64,000 bases of DNA from Phallus indusiatus. Lineage: Eukaryota > Basidiomycota > Agaricomycetes > Phallales > Phallaceae. Numbering within the stretch: the stretch's first letter is position 1; each line of letters begins with the position of its first letter. Made by a program: the position numbers and the translations under genes. Below the pieces are notes generated by a model. The model worked only from the letters and a program-made list of their open reading frames with translations. It was not told the origin of the DNA and searched no databases. Positions 10,937 to 21,891 of the stretch are shown in pieces. Location of the stretch: the NCBI GenBank assembly GCA_027605045.1, contig JAQFWX010000049.1, positions 124,001-188,000 of the forward strand, given 5' to 3'.

Positions 10937-12237
10937 ATGGCCCATCCAGCTCATTCTTCTGCCTCCTCTGATGATGATATTGGTTTGAAGATTCCTGGGC
11001 ATAAGTTCTGGATTGAAATAGATGGAAAAAGGGCGAAGCAGTATCAAGTTGAACAAAGGGATAGTGTTGTATCGTGCTATATTGCTTCGGAGGTTAACAA
11101 GGTGAGCGCGTTTCCGAAAAAAGACGCGTGTTTATTTGAAAAAAGTCTTTCGAATTTTTTTCAGGAGTTTGCTATCGTTACGCAAAGGGACCCGGGAGAT
11201 TTTATAGCTATTAGTTACTACCTTCATGATGATTGCATCAACAGTTGGCTTTTCAAGCCTGAGTCCAGGAGGGTTACCCATGCATTGAGTCATGTAAGGA
11301 CTCAATATGGGAATCAGAAGTTCGCCTTTTCGAGCATAAATTTTGCAGGTAATGTTTTACAGCACTGGCCATTGTCCTAGACCGTCTTTTTTTTACGAAC
11401 CATCACCAGAAGAGGACCAAGTGGGACTTTCCTCACAGGCCATACCTAAGAATCTTGGAACGATTAAAATTGAGCTGTATCATATAAAGAATATTAATGG
11501 ACCGGGACAACCTGCAGTTTATAAGTTGGGAGCTGTGTCCACCATGTCAGAAAAATCGAAGTCAATAGGGTTTCATACCGTTTCGTATGTGTTTCCGTGA
11601 CGTCTTTTTAACATTTTGAATCATACTTTCTTTGCGAGACTGCGGCCGCCAGAAATAACCACCAATTTATGCAGTACTACCAACGTCACTTATGTGGATC
11701 CTTTGAAACCCTGGTTCACCATCAAGTTCTTTTATAGACCATTAGGTTTGAATCTCTCAGTATTTGCTGAAGTTTTCTCTAGTAATGTGGCGCTCTCATC
11801 TGTCTAGATGTTCTTCGGGCGCAAGGAATCGCATCAGGGCTCGAGCCTCAGACCAACCCTGGAGGTGCAAGCGAACATCAGGATAATCACGATCGGAATT
11901 TACCCACAGTTACCCCCAAAACCGAATCCACTGAAGATCGTAAACCATTAATCACCAAAGTGAGCATTCATCTTTTTCGATGTTACCTGTACATCTACTC
12001 AACGTCACGAACAATTGAAAGGCTTATAGAACGCAAAAAACCCAAGTCATAAAAACTATTGAAACTGTTATCATTGATTCCGATTCGGAAGACAACGAGC
12101 GATCGAAAGTCAAAACTGAGAAAGGCTCGGGTTCAAAAAGATCGAGAGAGTCGTCTTCCAAGGGTTCCGTTCGCCACAAGCGGCATAAGACGGACATTAA
12201 GCAGGACCCTGATGTCATAGTCCTGGATTCCGATTGA
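10937..12237 (+). CDS. DUF7918 protein, tandem copy 3, with C-terminal SIM-like motifs
   Basis: Third tandem paralog. Six exons: 10937-11101, 11165-11348, 11410-11584, 11639-11745, 11808-11959 and 12022-12237. They total 999 nt, or 332 residues. The domain is read in IPGHKFWIEIDGKRAKQYQV, VVSCYIASEVNK, YYLHDDCINSWLFKPES, KFAFSSINFAEED, LGTIKIELYHIKNI and STMSEKSKSIGFHTVS. The proline-tryptophan block KPWFTIKFFYRPL is close to copy 2. The tail holds TVIIDSDSED, a His/Arg/Lys block (RHKRHKTD) and the terminal DVIVLDSD. The acidic and terminal motifs are the best conserved part of an otherwise variable tail, which suggests selection on them. Exon phases match copies 1 and 2 throughout, so the three arose by unequal crossing-over of a complete gene. 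Confidence 0.85.
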
Positions 12238-13306
12238 ACTATTCAAGTAACTATGTATGTATTTGCACCGCTCGCGGTGCACTTTTCGTTGTGCTAGTGT
12301 ACCCTTCTGTCCTATGGACAATAATAATCATTTAAAGATATGACTTGTGAACCTGGTGCTGTAATATCTGCTACTTTCTTTCTCTGTATTTACTAACCTT
12401 TGCTAACCCTTCGTACTCTGTCTCATGCTAATATGAGTGGATTCAGATCTCAGATAAGATGTACATCTCCGCGAATATCAGAACGTAAACACGTTTCGCG
12501 GCGAGTTTAGATCTAACTAAGGAACCGAAAATAAGTACTATAATTGGTCCCGGAGTGCACTTCGGTTCAGAATATGACTTGACGACGACGATAATCGTCA
12601 TGGCTCGTTAAGGGCTCCCTACCCCTCCCGGATTTCGGTCGGGCTTTCCGATGTCAATGTTATTTTGGTGTCGAAGCTCATGGGATATGGTACAAGACAT
12701 CTTTTTCGGTGGTGTCTTGGTGTCATTTTGTGGTCGACACTAATATATTTTCTATGCATCTTGTGGTTCACAATTTTTTATTGCGTTTTTAGAAATGGTA
12801 GGCACCTGTTCACTTTCTATTGCAGGCCGAATTTGGCAAGGTCAATCGCCGAGGAAGGCCGGACGGTGTGAACGCACGTTGACTCTTGTTTGTACCGGCC
12901 TGGCCTAAAAGGAAAGCAGAAAACGAATGACTTGACAGACATCTTTGACGTTGAATGAACAAGATATACTTTGATATTTTAGCCCTCACAAGCCTCAAGC
13001 TTCACGTTCCGTAAGTCTTCGGATGCATTGGCATCAATTTTCAAAATTTTTTAGTTTATTTAACATTTTCGATTAGCTTGGCCGTTGGTTTATCTTAATC
13101 GGAAAAAAAGCGACCCTAGCTTGAGTGGGAGTATATTTTACATAAGGCATCACCTGCGGCCTGTGTTCACCGCACAATTTCTCTTTTAAAACCTCTTATA
13201 AAAAACCGATCTTTTTTAAACTTGACTAGCACACTGGCATAGAATCATTCACGAATTCTGTTAATCCTGTCCTCGAGAGGTTTGGCCCACGGACCTTTTT
13301 TTATCT
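12238..13306. other. Intergenic region upstream of OPT1
   Basis: About 1.07 kb. I see no coding exon with support. Most of it is probably terminator of the DUF7918 array and promoter of OPT1. AT-rich stretches near 13100-13240 could hold the core promoter. Confidence 0.4.
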
Positions 13307-16300
13307 ATGTCGGATACTACGTCGACTAAACGATCCGAGTCGTTCACGGAAAAGTTCAAGTACAGGTTAGATATTGGACAGGACGTTGACCAGGATGAAT
13401 ACACCATTCAGGTAAATGAGAGTGTGTACCCTTTGCGAGATACATTTCTGACGTCTGTTTTTGTAGGATGTTGCAGGTGCCTTCTTCGACGACCCTAATC
13501 TAGACAGAGAACATCTCGAGCTTGAAGACGACAGGTTTGTTTTCTCTCAACTGATTCATTTACCCGGTACTCAATCCTTTAAAAAGTCCGTATCCCGAAG
13601 TCCGCAGCGCGGTCGCCAATACCGATGATCCAGACATGTTCAGTCCTTGAATTTCTTTTCCTGAGGAGCTGCGTGCTTATTCTCACTTTCAGGCCTTGCG
13701 GGACCTTACGTGCATGGGTGATAGGCATACTCGCCGCTATTCTTATTCCCGGTAATGACCGTTTTTGTTCTAACTCTCTTGCCTCTCACATAACCATATC
13801 ACACTCCCTAGGTCTTAATCAATTCTTCTTCTTCCGTTTTCCAGCGGTGTCCATCGGCAACTTCTGTAGTCAATTGCTAGCATATCCTATCGGTGTATTT
13901 TGTGCTCGCGTTCTTCCTAGAGCCAAAATCTTTGGACTAGAGCTCAATCCCGGTCCTTTCACGATTAAAGAGCATGTGTACGATTATCTTATTATACCCC
14001 TCATAACAGTCATAACAGCAGTGTCATTGACTCCTTTTTCCAAGTGTCATTACCATGATGGCTACCGTAGCGTTTCTGAGTGCTTACGCTACCGATATTA
14101 TAGCGGTTCAACGGACGCTCTACCATCAGAAATTCAGTTTTGCATGTCAGTACACTTTCCCTCTCACTCTCACTCTGATTCTGATCGAACCCCGCGTATA
14201 GATCAATGGCTTGTCGTGATGTCGACTCAGTTGATAGGGTACTCGCTTGGTGGCATCTGCAAACGGTTCTTGGTTTCTCCACCTTCAATGAGTCAGTCGG
14301 ACATGGCTATTTTCCCCTCACTCCTGATGCACATTTTCAGTTTGGCCGTCTAATCTGGTCTTTTGCGCTCTCTTCAACACACTTCACTCTCGGGATGTAA
14401 GAATAGTGTTCACCTTTTTCGTTTCAAGTTTGACTAAAGGGTTTTTTTCGCCTTCAATAGTATGCCGGGATTAGCGCAAAGGGTATCAGCCGTCAGCGTT
14501 TCTTTCTCTACGCTTTCTTTGGAAGTTTCTTCTGGTGTACGGCTTACCTCTCGCTCTCTATTTGATTTCATCCTCTAAATTATCGTGTCCAGATTTTATT
14601 CCTGGTTATCTTTTCCAAGCGCTTTCCGTCTTCAGCTGGGTCTGCTGGATTGCTCCGAACAATCGTATTGTCAACCAACTTTTCGGTTACGAAACAGGTC
14701 TTGGCATGAGGTCGGTTGATATAAAGCTGAAAATGGTCCTTTAAGCTCATGAAATAACATTTTGTATAGTATTATCACCTTCGAGTACGTTGGAATTTTG
14801 TTGTCCCCTTCGGTTTAAGTTTAATTTCGTATAGTTGGTCGCAAATCTCGTTTATTGGCTCTCCCTTGGCCACTCCCTGGTGGGCAGAAGGTAGCATTTA
14901 ATTTGTTATTATTTCCTATATTAACGTCGACCCGCAAGCCAATATTTTCGGTGGTTTCGTTTGCTTCTTTTGGATTCTTTGCCCTATCCTTTACTACACC
15001 AACGCTTTCTACACGGCTTATCTCCCTATCATAGCCAACGGCGCTTTTGACAACCAAGGAAATCCATACAACGTCACCGCTATTCTAAACGACGATCTGA
15101 CTTTTAATCTCGAGAAATACCGCGCCTACTCGCCCTTATTCCTTTCTATCTCGTTCGCGCTGAGCTATGGGTTGAGCTTTGCGAGTATTACCTCTGTCAT
15201 CGTACACTCGTTTTTGTATTTTAGAAAGCAAATTTGGGTACAAGCAAGGAGGAGTTTGAACAAACAGCCGGATATTCATGCGAGGTTGATGTCGCAATAC
15301 AAGCAGGTACCTGATTGGTGAGTTCTCTCTCTTCAATGTTAGAGAAGAGGCGAATCTTTTGTAGGTGGTACATGGTGATATTCGTGATCATGTTTGTATT
15401 TGGAATTTTGGCCATTGGTGCGTTTTTGTTTTTGATATATCATGATATCCCCTCGATAACATTTATCTTAGAATTATGGCCGACCAAGATGGTACGACTT
15501 TAGTTTCATCATGTCTTTTGTCCCTAAATTCAAGTCCAACTTAGCCGGTGTGGGCATTTGTCCTTGCCCTCATAATCGGTATGTATATTGCAAATGATTG
15601 ATATTACATGCTAATCCGGTATATAGCTTTCATATATACCATACCGGTTGGTATGATCCAAGCCGTTACAAACCAGCAGGTCGGTCTCAAGTGAGTGGAT
15701 CGTCTTTGTTGTATGTTGGCGTGTGATCTCATTTGCGGTGTAGTGTCATTACCGAACTTGTCGTCGGATATGCTCTCCCTGGTCGTCCTATTGGTAAGTA
15801 TTCGGGATTTCTGCCTTCTGTCTTAGAATGTGTGTCTAAACATATATTATTATAGCTATGATGATGTTTAAGACATGGGGATATATTACTATGGTTCAAT
15901 GCTTGCAATTTACTTCAGACTTTAAACTTGGGCATTATTTGAAAATTCCTCCTCGTACCATGTTTACCTGTCAGGTGAATCGTTTTGCATTTTATTTACC
16001 AAAAAAAAGCTACGAGTCCTAACTGTGTGTAGGTTGTTGCTACTGTTCTCGCGGCAACGACTCAGTTGGGTGTACAAGCTTGGATGTTTGAGCACATCGA
16101 AGGGATCTGTTCATTACAACAAAAAGACGGGTACTATCTACATGTTACCAAATCCGAGAAGGGGATTCGACTAACTCATGCGATTTAGTTTCATTTGTCC
16201 TACTACGCATACATTTGGGACTGCCTCCATTCTCTGGGGTGTTATTGGACCGGAACTACAATTCTCAAAAGGCACTCTTTTCTATCGTAAGAAGTGGCAA

Positions 16301-17152
16301 TATCTATCGTCAATCGCCAGTTTTTTTTTGACATCTCTCGTATGTTATTAAGCTCTCACTTTCTTCTTCATTATTGGTGCCGTCGCACCGTTTATCCCTT
16401 TCGTTATCACCCGGAAATATCCTAATTCCATACTAAAATACGTTAAGTAAGTAAATTGTTGCTATTTTTTTTCTTTCGGAACTGAACTTGGGAATGCTAG
16501 TTTCCCGGCTGTTTTCAATGGAACGAGTACTGCTATTCCTCCCGCTACCGCCGTTAACTTTATTCCATGGGCGTTGGTTGGATTTATGTACGTGAACTAT
16601 GGTTATCCGAGCAGGGACTTTTGTTTACATCCCCCCCACTCTTAGATTCCAGTATGTCATCCGTCGACGCAATTTCACTTGGTGGACAAAGTACAACTGT
16701 AAGTCGGCTTTTTATGTGCTCGGTGTACATCCTGTTCAGATTGGGTTGGTTTTTAGACGTCCTGTCTGCTGGATTAGATAGTGGCGTTGCTGTTGCTGGC
16801 GTACTTATTTTCTTTTGGTATGTGCAGCGTGTGTAACTGCGACGATGATTTAAAGGGCTGAGTCCTTCTTTTACGCGACAGCTTGCAATACCCGAAACAC
16901 AATACTATCGGCCGGAATACTATTGCAAAATGGTGGGGAAACACGTAAGTAGTCTTTCCTTAGACTTTCTTGTTGAATTTTATACCAATTATCTCTTTCT
17001 TAGCGTCTTTATCAATAATGCCGACGGGCAAGGTCTTCCTCATTTGGACATAGATCCCGCGATTGGTCACTTTGGGTGCGTATATAAAAGAAGTCCATCA
17101 TTTCCAGACTTTCTTATTCTTTTTCCTCTTTCGTAGACCTGATACGTGGTAG
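13307..17152 (+). CDS. OPT-family oligopeptide transporter, copy 1 (intron-rich)
   Basis: Proton-coupled importer of small peptides (or related substrates such as glutathione) in the plasma membrane. Many short exons can be joined in frame from ATG 13307 to TAG 17150-17152. The hydrophilic N-terminus leads into [18 protein letters not shown] and [18 protein letters not shown]. Family hallmarks are the NPG motif ([12 protein letters not shown], near 13940-13970) and KIPPR (near 15943). Others are [43 protein letters not shown] and [17 protein letters not shown]. The protein ends GHFGPDTW, as in copies 2 and 3. Eight introns (15318-15364, 15418-15471, 15492-15544, 15579-15626, 15691-15743, 15794-15855, 15975-16032 and 16131-16188) interrupt a stretch that is one exon in the other two copies. 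I found no stop or frameshift after splicing. The promoter does not resemble those of copies 2 and 3. Confidence 0.9.
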
Positions 17153-17463
17153 ACTACTGAGTACCTTATTATTGAAAAGAAACTAATGAAATGGGATCAT
17201 ACCCCTCTTATACTTATCAAAGCCATAATGCTGAAACATTTGTAAGCTTTAAAAGTCCATCCACGCTCGTTTTGTTCTTTTTTTTCTCAAGTAGCGCCTT
17301 TTATGAAGGATTAATGGATTTTTATCCTATCACCAAACTGTAGCCAAAGCATGTTGTATATAAGAAAAGTATGCGGTAGTGCCGTATTTTGTATCCCATT
17401 CATTCGGAGTCGGATAAATCCTGTTATTAGGAGATGAACTAATGAGATCCTAATCAAAAATAA
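17153..17463. other. AT-rich gap downstream of OPT1
   Basis: About 310 bases, no gene seen. Leads into the left end of a TIR element. Confidence 0.4.
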
Positions 17464-18662
17464 TTGTCGCAAAAACCGAAAGAGGTTTATTAACCATTAT
17501 AAACCAAAATTAGACTGTAAGGTGCCCGGGAGGTTTATAAATGGTTTATTTACAATGCAAGGCTCTTGTTTACCACAAGTCGTGTTTATAAATTAAGTCA
17601 ACTGTTTTTTATGCAATATCATAGTGATTTTCTGTTATCCAATATTAACATCACGAGTTTAAGTAATTGAAAAATTATATTGAAGATATTAGTGTACACA
17701 CAGTCTATAGTTTACACTACGCCACTAGTAAGTGTGGTACACTAGACAGCTACTAATAGACTGATGCGTGCGAGATCAGGAGAGAATAGGATCGAGAGGG
17801 AACCAGAGTGAATGTGTCAGTGAAATAGTGAAGTAAAATGGATCGTGTAGTGAGTAGAAATGAATATAATGAGTTTTTGAGACTTAAATCGTGAAAACCG
17901 TGAAAGGTAGTAAAGAGGTCGTAAAAGCGATGATGTTCGTGAGTCAAGTACTGTCTTTTATATACATGAGAGCCCGAGAGAGAACGGACTCTAGGATTTT
18001 GGGGTAAGGGGATAAAAGGCGAAAAATGGAGAAAAGCTCAAAAGCGAGCTCGTTGTGAGACGGATTTTGAGAAAGGTGAAGTTATTTCTGTATGAAACAG
18101 GGGAAAGCGATGGCTTTTAAACTGTTGCTGAGGGTCACTCAGCTTTTAAATTGTCTGCGGCTGCCGCATATACGTCGCGAGAGCCTAGTGTGGCTAGCTG
18201 CTCCGAATCGGACTGATATGCGTCCTGTTTCCTCGACTATCGCTCGCGCTTCGTTTACCGTCGAATTTCCTTTTCTGGTCAATTCCCCGTCTAACCCGTT
18301 TGCTCCCTCAACAAGACTACTAATAAACTAATACTAAATTATTATCTACTATTAGACTGATCACACTATAATAAACTACATATACTTACAAGACTACTAC
18401 TATGTTGCTTATTATTACCACGAGTTGGGCGAGACGGCCGACTTGAAAATGAAACAAGTCCCGAGTTTATATGGAAACCTAACCTTGCGCACAGACCATC
18501 CTGTACAAGTTGCCCAGCTATTAACCGATGAATGAGTTTACCCGATCACAGGATTCACAGCTTTAGCGAAGTTCCGGAGCATCGTGAAATTGAAAAATAA
18601 ATACAAAATAGCGTCGCGTTGAGTAAATAAACTTATTTGGTTTATATCGGTTTTTGCGACAA
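17464..18662. mobile_element. Non-autonomous TIR DNA transposon, long form (1.2 kb)
   Basis: Ends are a perfect 16 bp inverted repeat: TTGTCGCAAAAACCGA at 17464 and its reverse complement at 18647-18662. Just inside both ends are AT-rich GTTTATAA-like repeats. There is no transposase-like frame, so this is a MITE-like or deletion derivative. A second, shorter relative (47298-47966) shares the ends and internal blocks such as CTTGCGCACAGACCATCCT and a run of CTACTATTAGA-type repeats. I could not settle the target-site duplication: flanks are AT-rich, ATAAT on the left and ATTTATT on the right. Confidence 0.8.
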
Positions 18663-19261
18663 TTTATTTTCAGTTAATACTTCATCTTTCTCCGAGCCTT
18701 CCAAGAGCGCCATTCGTTTCGTACGCTTCTCTCCTTTTACCATCTACATAATCCCCCTTTGTATATGAATATTCTGGATATATTCTTCTCCCATATGCAT
18801 CGGTTTGTTATTTGACGACTAATTGGATTCCAATAGATGATCATGATATGTCCTTAAGCTTTAAGGACCATATCCAGTACGTATACGCAGTGAGATCCGT
18901 TCGCACATGCCTAGCCACTTGAACTAATGTCTCTGTTGATTTGGCTAATTAGGAATAATCTTATCCTGCCAACGTGAGGCGTTCGAACTCAACTCAGTGG
19001 CAACCAACGACGTTTGCTCTGAACCACCAAAATCAACTTGACGTGTTGCAACCTAGTCAAATACTTCAACCATAAAGTTGAGTAACTCAATGCAGATGGC
19101 TCTCAGGCTTGATAAAAGCTGTTGAATCCTCACATTATTGCCTAGTAGCACTAGATGTCCATCTTTTTCTATGGAGAAAGTTCACAGTTGGGTGACGTGG
19201 CTCCTATGTATTTTCTTACGTGGTACCCATGCTAATCATCCGGAACATTAGAATTCAGAAC
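18663..19261. other. Gap upstream of DUF6533 gene remnant
   Basis: About 600 bases with no recognisable coding exon. A tRNA-like A-box/B-box coincidence near 18948-18990 was examined and rejected. Confidence 0.4.
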
Positions 19262-20790
19262 ATGCTCACTATCAGTGCTTTCGGTGAGACTTAAATCATG
19301 ACATCTTCAAAGGGATTAATATGCGCTTTCAGCACTGGTTTTATATAGCACTCTTCTCAACATCTCGAGAGAAATTGAATACATTTGGTCCAAGCCCATT
19401 CGCCTCGCCTCTTTTTTTTATCTTTTTACAAGATACGGCGGTCTGTTTAGTCAAGCATTCTCAGCTACGGCTCAACTTATATTGGCGAAAGTGAATGTGA
19501 GTTTTAGAGGATCGTTAAGGAAAAGATTTAAGATTAATCATTTTTCTTTTTGAACGAACAGTTTGAGTAAGTCATGTGGTTCTCTTGATGACGGCGACGT
19601 AAATGAACTAAAAAATTGAATTTGAAGGTCAGCGATCACTGGTACATTTACCATGACGGATGATCAATTGGAAAACTCAAGCATCGGCCTAATTGTTGTA
19701 CAAATCTTTTTCAATTTTTGTTGGTATATCAGTATTCAAGGCGAGTAATTGATATGATTTGAAAAAAAAAATTATCAGTTACAGTAGTTTAGGGGTGTTG
19801 ATCATCCCAGCATATTCATTAATCCAAGGGAATAAACCCTTTAGAGCGGTTTTGATCCTTGGCTATTCAGGAGGAGTGTTGGTTACCTGTATCGGTAAAT
19901 ACCAAGAGTCTGATTATGGAGATAAAGGCGGCAAACTCACTATTTATAGGGATAATCCCAGGATTTCCTCCTTGTGACTGCCTTTCGTTGAGACTTTTCC
20001 CTGAGAACCTGGATCCACTATTCCCCAAGTAAGCTAGCCGAGATTTGATCTCATGGTTTAATTTTTCACAGCTCAGACAATCTTTAGTGGTATGTGAAGA
20101 CCTCACTGACAGCTCACTAAGTCTTTTGTTCTCAGTATGTATAACAACCAGCATATCTATTTATTGCTTTCGTTATCACTGTGGCCACTGATATCCTTGT
20201 CATCGGAATCTGCTTGTGGAATATCTGGAGCATACGGAAATCGAGACATGAAACGAAACTTAATATTCAAAACAAAAATAACATTGTCTCCCTGGTATTG
20301 AACGAAAGTACGTCATAAAAAACCCATTCACTAGCCTATGGTCTCAAAAGTGGACATTTAGGTGTACTACGATGCTTGTAAGTATTTGGTGGAACATAAT
20401 GTCACTACTTACATTTTGTAATCTAGCTTCATGATGATGTTGACTGTCATTCCTTTGGTCATCAGTGATCGTTTATTTTTTGACCTTCGTGAAGCCGGCA
20501 TTTCATCGGTAAGCATCTCTAATTATTACGTACAAGAATCCTCATAAACTCTCAACCAGGCAATACAAGCCTTTCAAAATCCGTAAAGTCATTGGTCTAT
20601 AAGTCTGAAGACCAGTCTTTCTCATTCTCGCCCTAGCTTTTCAATTATTTTGATTACTGATTATATATTGCGACTTCGTCAGTATAACTCACCGCAAGTG
20701 GGCAGCATATCAATATCATTACAAACGATTCAAATCCGAAAGGCACTTGGAAGAATACATCGAACTCTATTTAGAGATTCAACTTTGAGT
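19262..20790 (+). pseudogene. DUF6533-type membrane protein gene, probably decayed
   Basis: The first two exons read well. MLTISAF (from 19262) is joined across an intron with acceptor near 19331 to ALVLYSTLLNISREIEYIW, then SKPIRLASFFYLFTRYGG. This matches the N-terminal hallmark of DUF6533 seven-helix proteins of basidiomycetes: a tyrosine and leucine-rich helix, an acidic E(V/I)E before W, then K-P and an aromatic-rich helix ending NRY/TRY. Later pieces also fit the family: VVQIFFNFCWYISIQG near 19690, FVITVATDILVIGICLW near 20170, and VISDRLFFDLREAG near 20460. Between them I meet stops and no consistent splicing, so I call it a decayed or poorly resolvable gene. Function of the family is unknown. 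It sits between two transposon remnants, which fits decay. Confidence 0.5.
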
Positions 20791-20902
20791 TCGGGTTCGG
20801 GACAGTTAGGTTATTGAAGATGTTAGGGCCTAGGGCCTAATACAACTATCGCAGAGGGTGGTAGCAACTACTCAAGGAACTTGACATAGCAGTTCAACCG
20901 TG

Positions 20903-21644
20903 TAGTGTTGGGTACAGTTCAGTTTAGGTTCAGTTCAGTCTGTAACCGGTTAGGATTTCGCGGCATCGCAGTTTGAGTTCGGTTTAATACCAGTTCGGTT
21001 TGAAACCGGTTTGAGACCAGTTTCAAACCGGTTATCCCGGTTTATATTCTCTGAAAAGATAGGTACTTGTATAATCAGTAATTAATCCAATAAATCAAGC
21101 AAAAATTCTGGGAATTGAAGCGGTTTTTCATCAGGAAGATCACATGCCCAGTTTGCCTCCCCAATGATCTTCAATCTTTTCTCCCTCTGTTTCGCCATCT
21201 CCTCTGTAGATAGTTTTTGCTCCCGCTCTCGTCTATAGATATCTGTTGTATCTGTTCTTCTAAAGACTTGTGAAGAAAAAAATATTAATTGGATTGTGTG
21301 ATGAAAACAGACCTAATTCATCTTCTTCGACAGTTGATTTGGTTTGATTGGTAGAGACCAAATGCTTGCGAGATTGGGCCGACATCAAGCTTTAGGCCAA
21401 TGTTGAAGCACAGGAAAGTTCAATGATGTTTGTGCGTGGATGATCTGCCTCCGAACTATACAGTTCGGAAGCTATTTTCATTCTACGAAATCTAGCTACA
21501 TCTGCTCCAGTGAAACCGGTTTCAAACTGGTTTGACCGGTTCCAAACCAGTTCGGTAATTTGGATAATCCTGGTTTGGGTTCAGTTCTCAAACCAGTTCC
21601 GAACCGCATCAAACCAGTTTCAAACCGAACTGTACCCAACACTA
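20903..21644. mobile_element. hAT-like MITE with long imperfect TIRs (742 bp)
   Basis: Both ends begin TAGTGTTGGGTACAGTTC when read inward, an 18 bp perfect inverted repeat that extends imperfectly. The subterminal 130 to 150 bases on each side are packed with GGTTTGAAACCGG / AACCAGTTTC-type repeats in both orientations. A TAGNG terminus and subterminal repeats are typical of hAT elements. The immediate 8 bp flanks (CAACCGTG left, AGCTGCTG right) do not match, so the target duplication is lost or the class is different. The interior carries a minus-strand Lys/Arg/Glu-rich stretch at 21082-21275 ending EFLLDLLD, too broken to call as a gene. Confidence 0.7.
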
Positions 21645-21891
21645 AGCTGCTGCAGTTGTAACACGTTCAGTTACACATTAGTTTTTAAAATGTCATAATA
21701 ACAAATAGAATGATATTATAGTCACAAAGTCATTCTCAGTCAAATAAAGCAATAAGTCTGACAATCTACGTTGAAAAAGAATACTACACGTTCTCAATGC
21801 ATATCGAAAAGACGCGATATAGTTTTTTTTTGAACCTTGAAGCTTGTGTAATTACCTAAGGTCTATTACGTAATCTGACCTGTATATACTA

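Noticed and set aside
13625..14353. Long uninterrupted frame inside OPT1
   Set aside because: It reads through several introns of OPT1; only parts of it are exon and the true gene is longer.
18941..19000. A-box-like TGGCTAATTAGG followed by GTTCGAACTC, suggesting a tRNA
   Set aside because: The T-arm and acceptor stems do not pair and the spacing does not give a cloverleaf.
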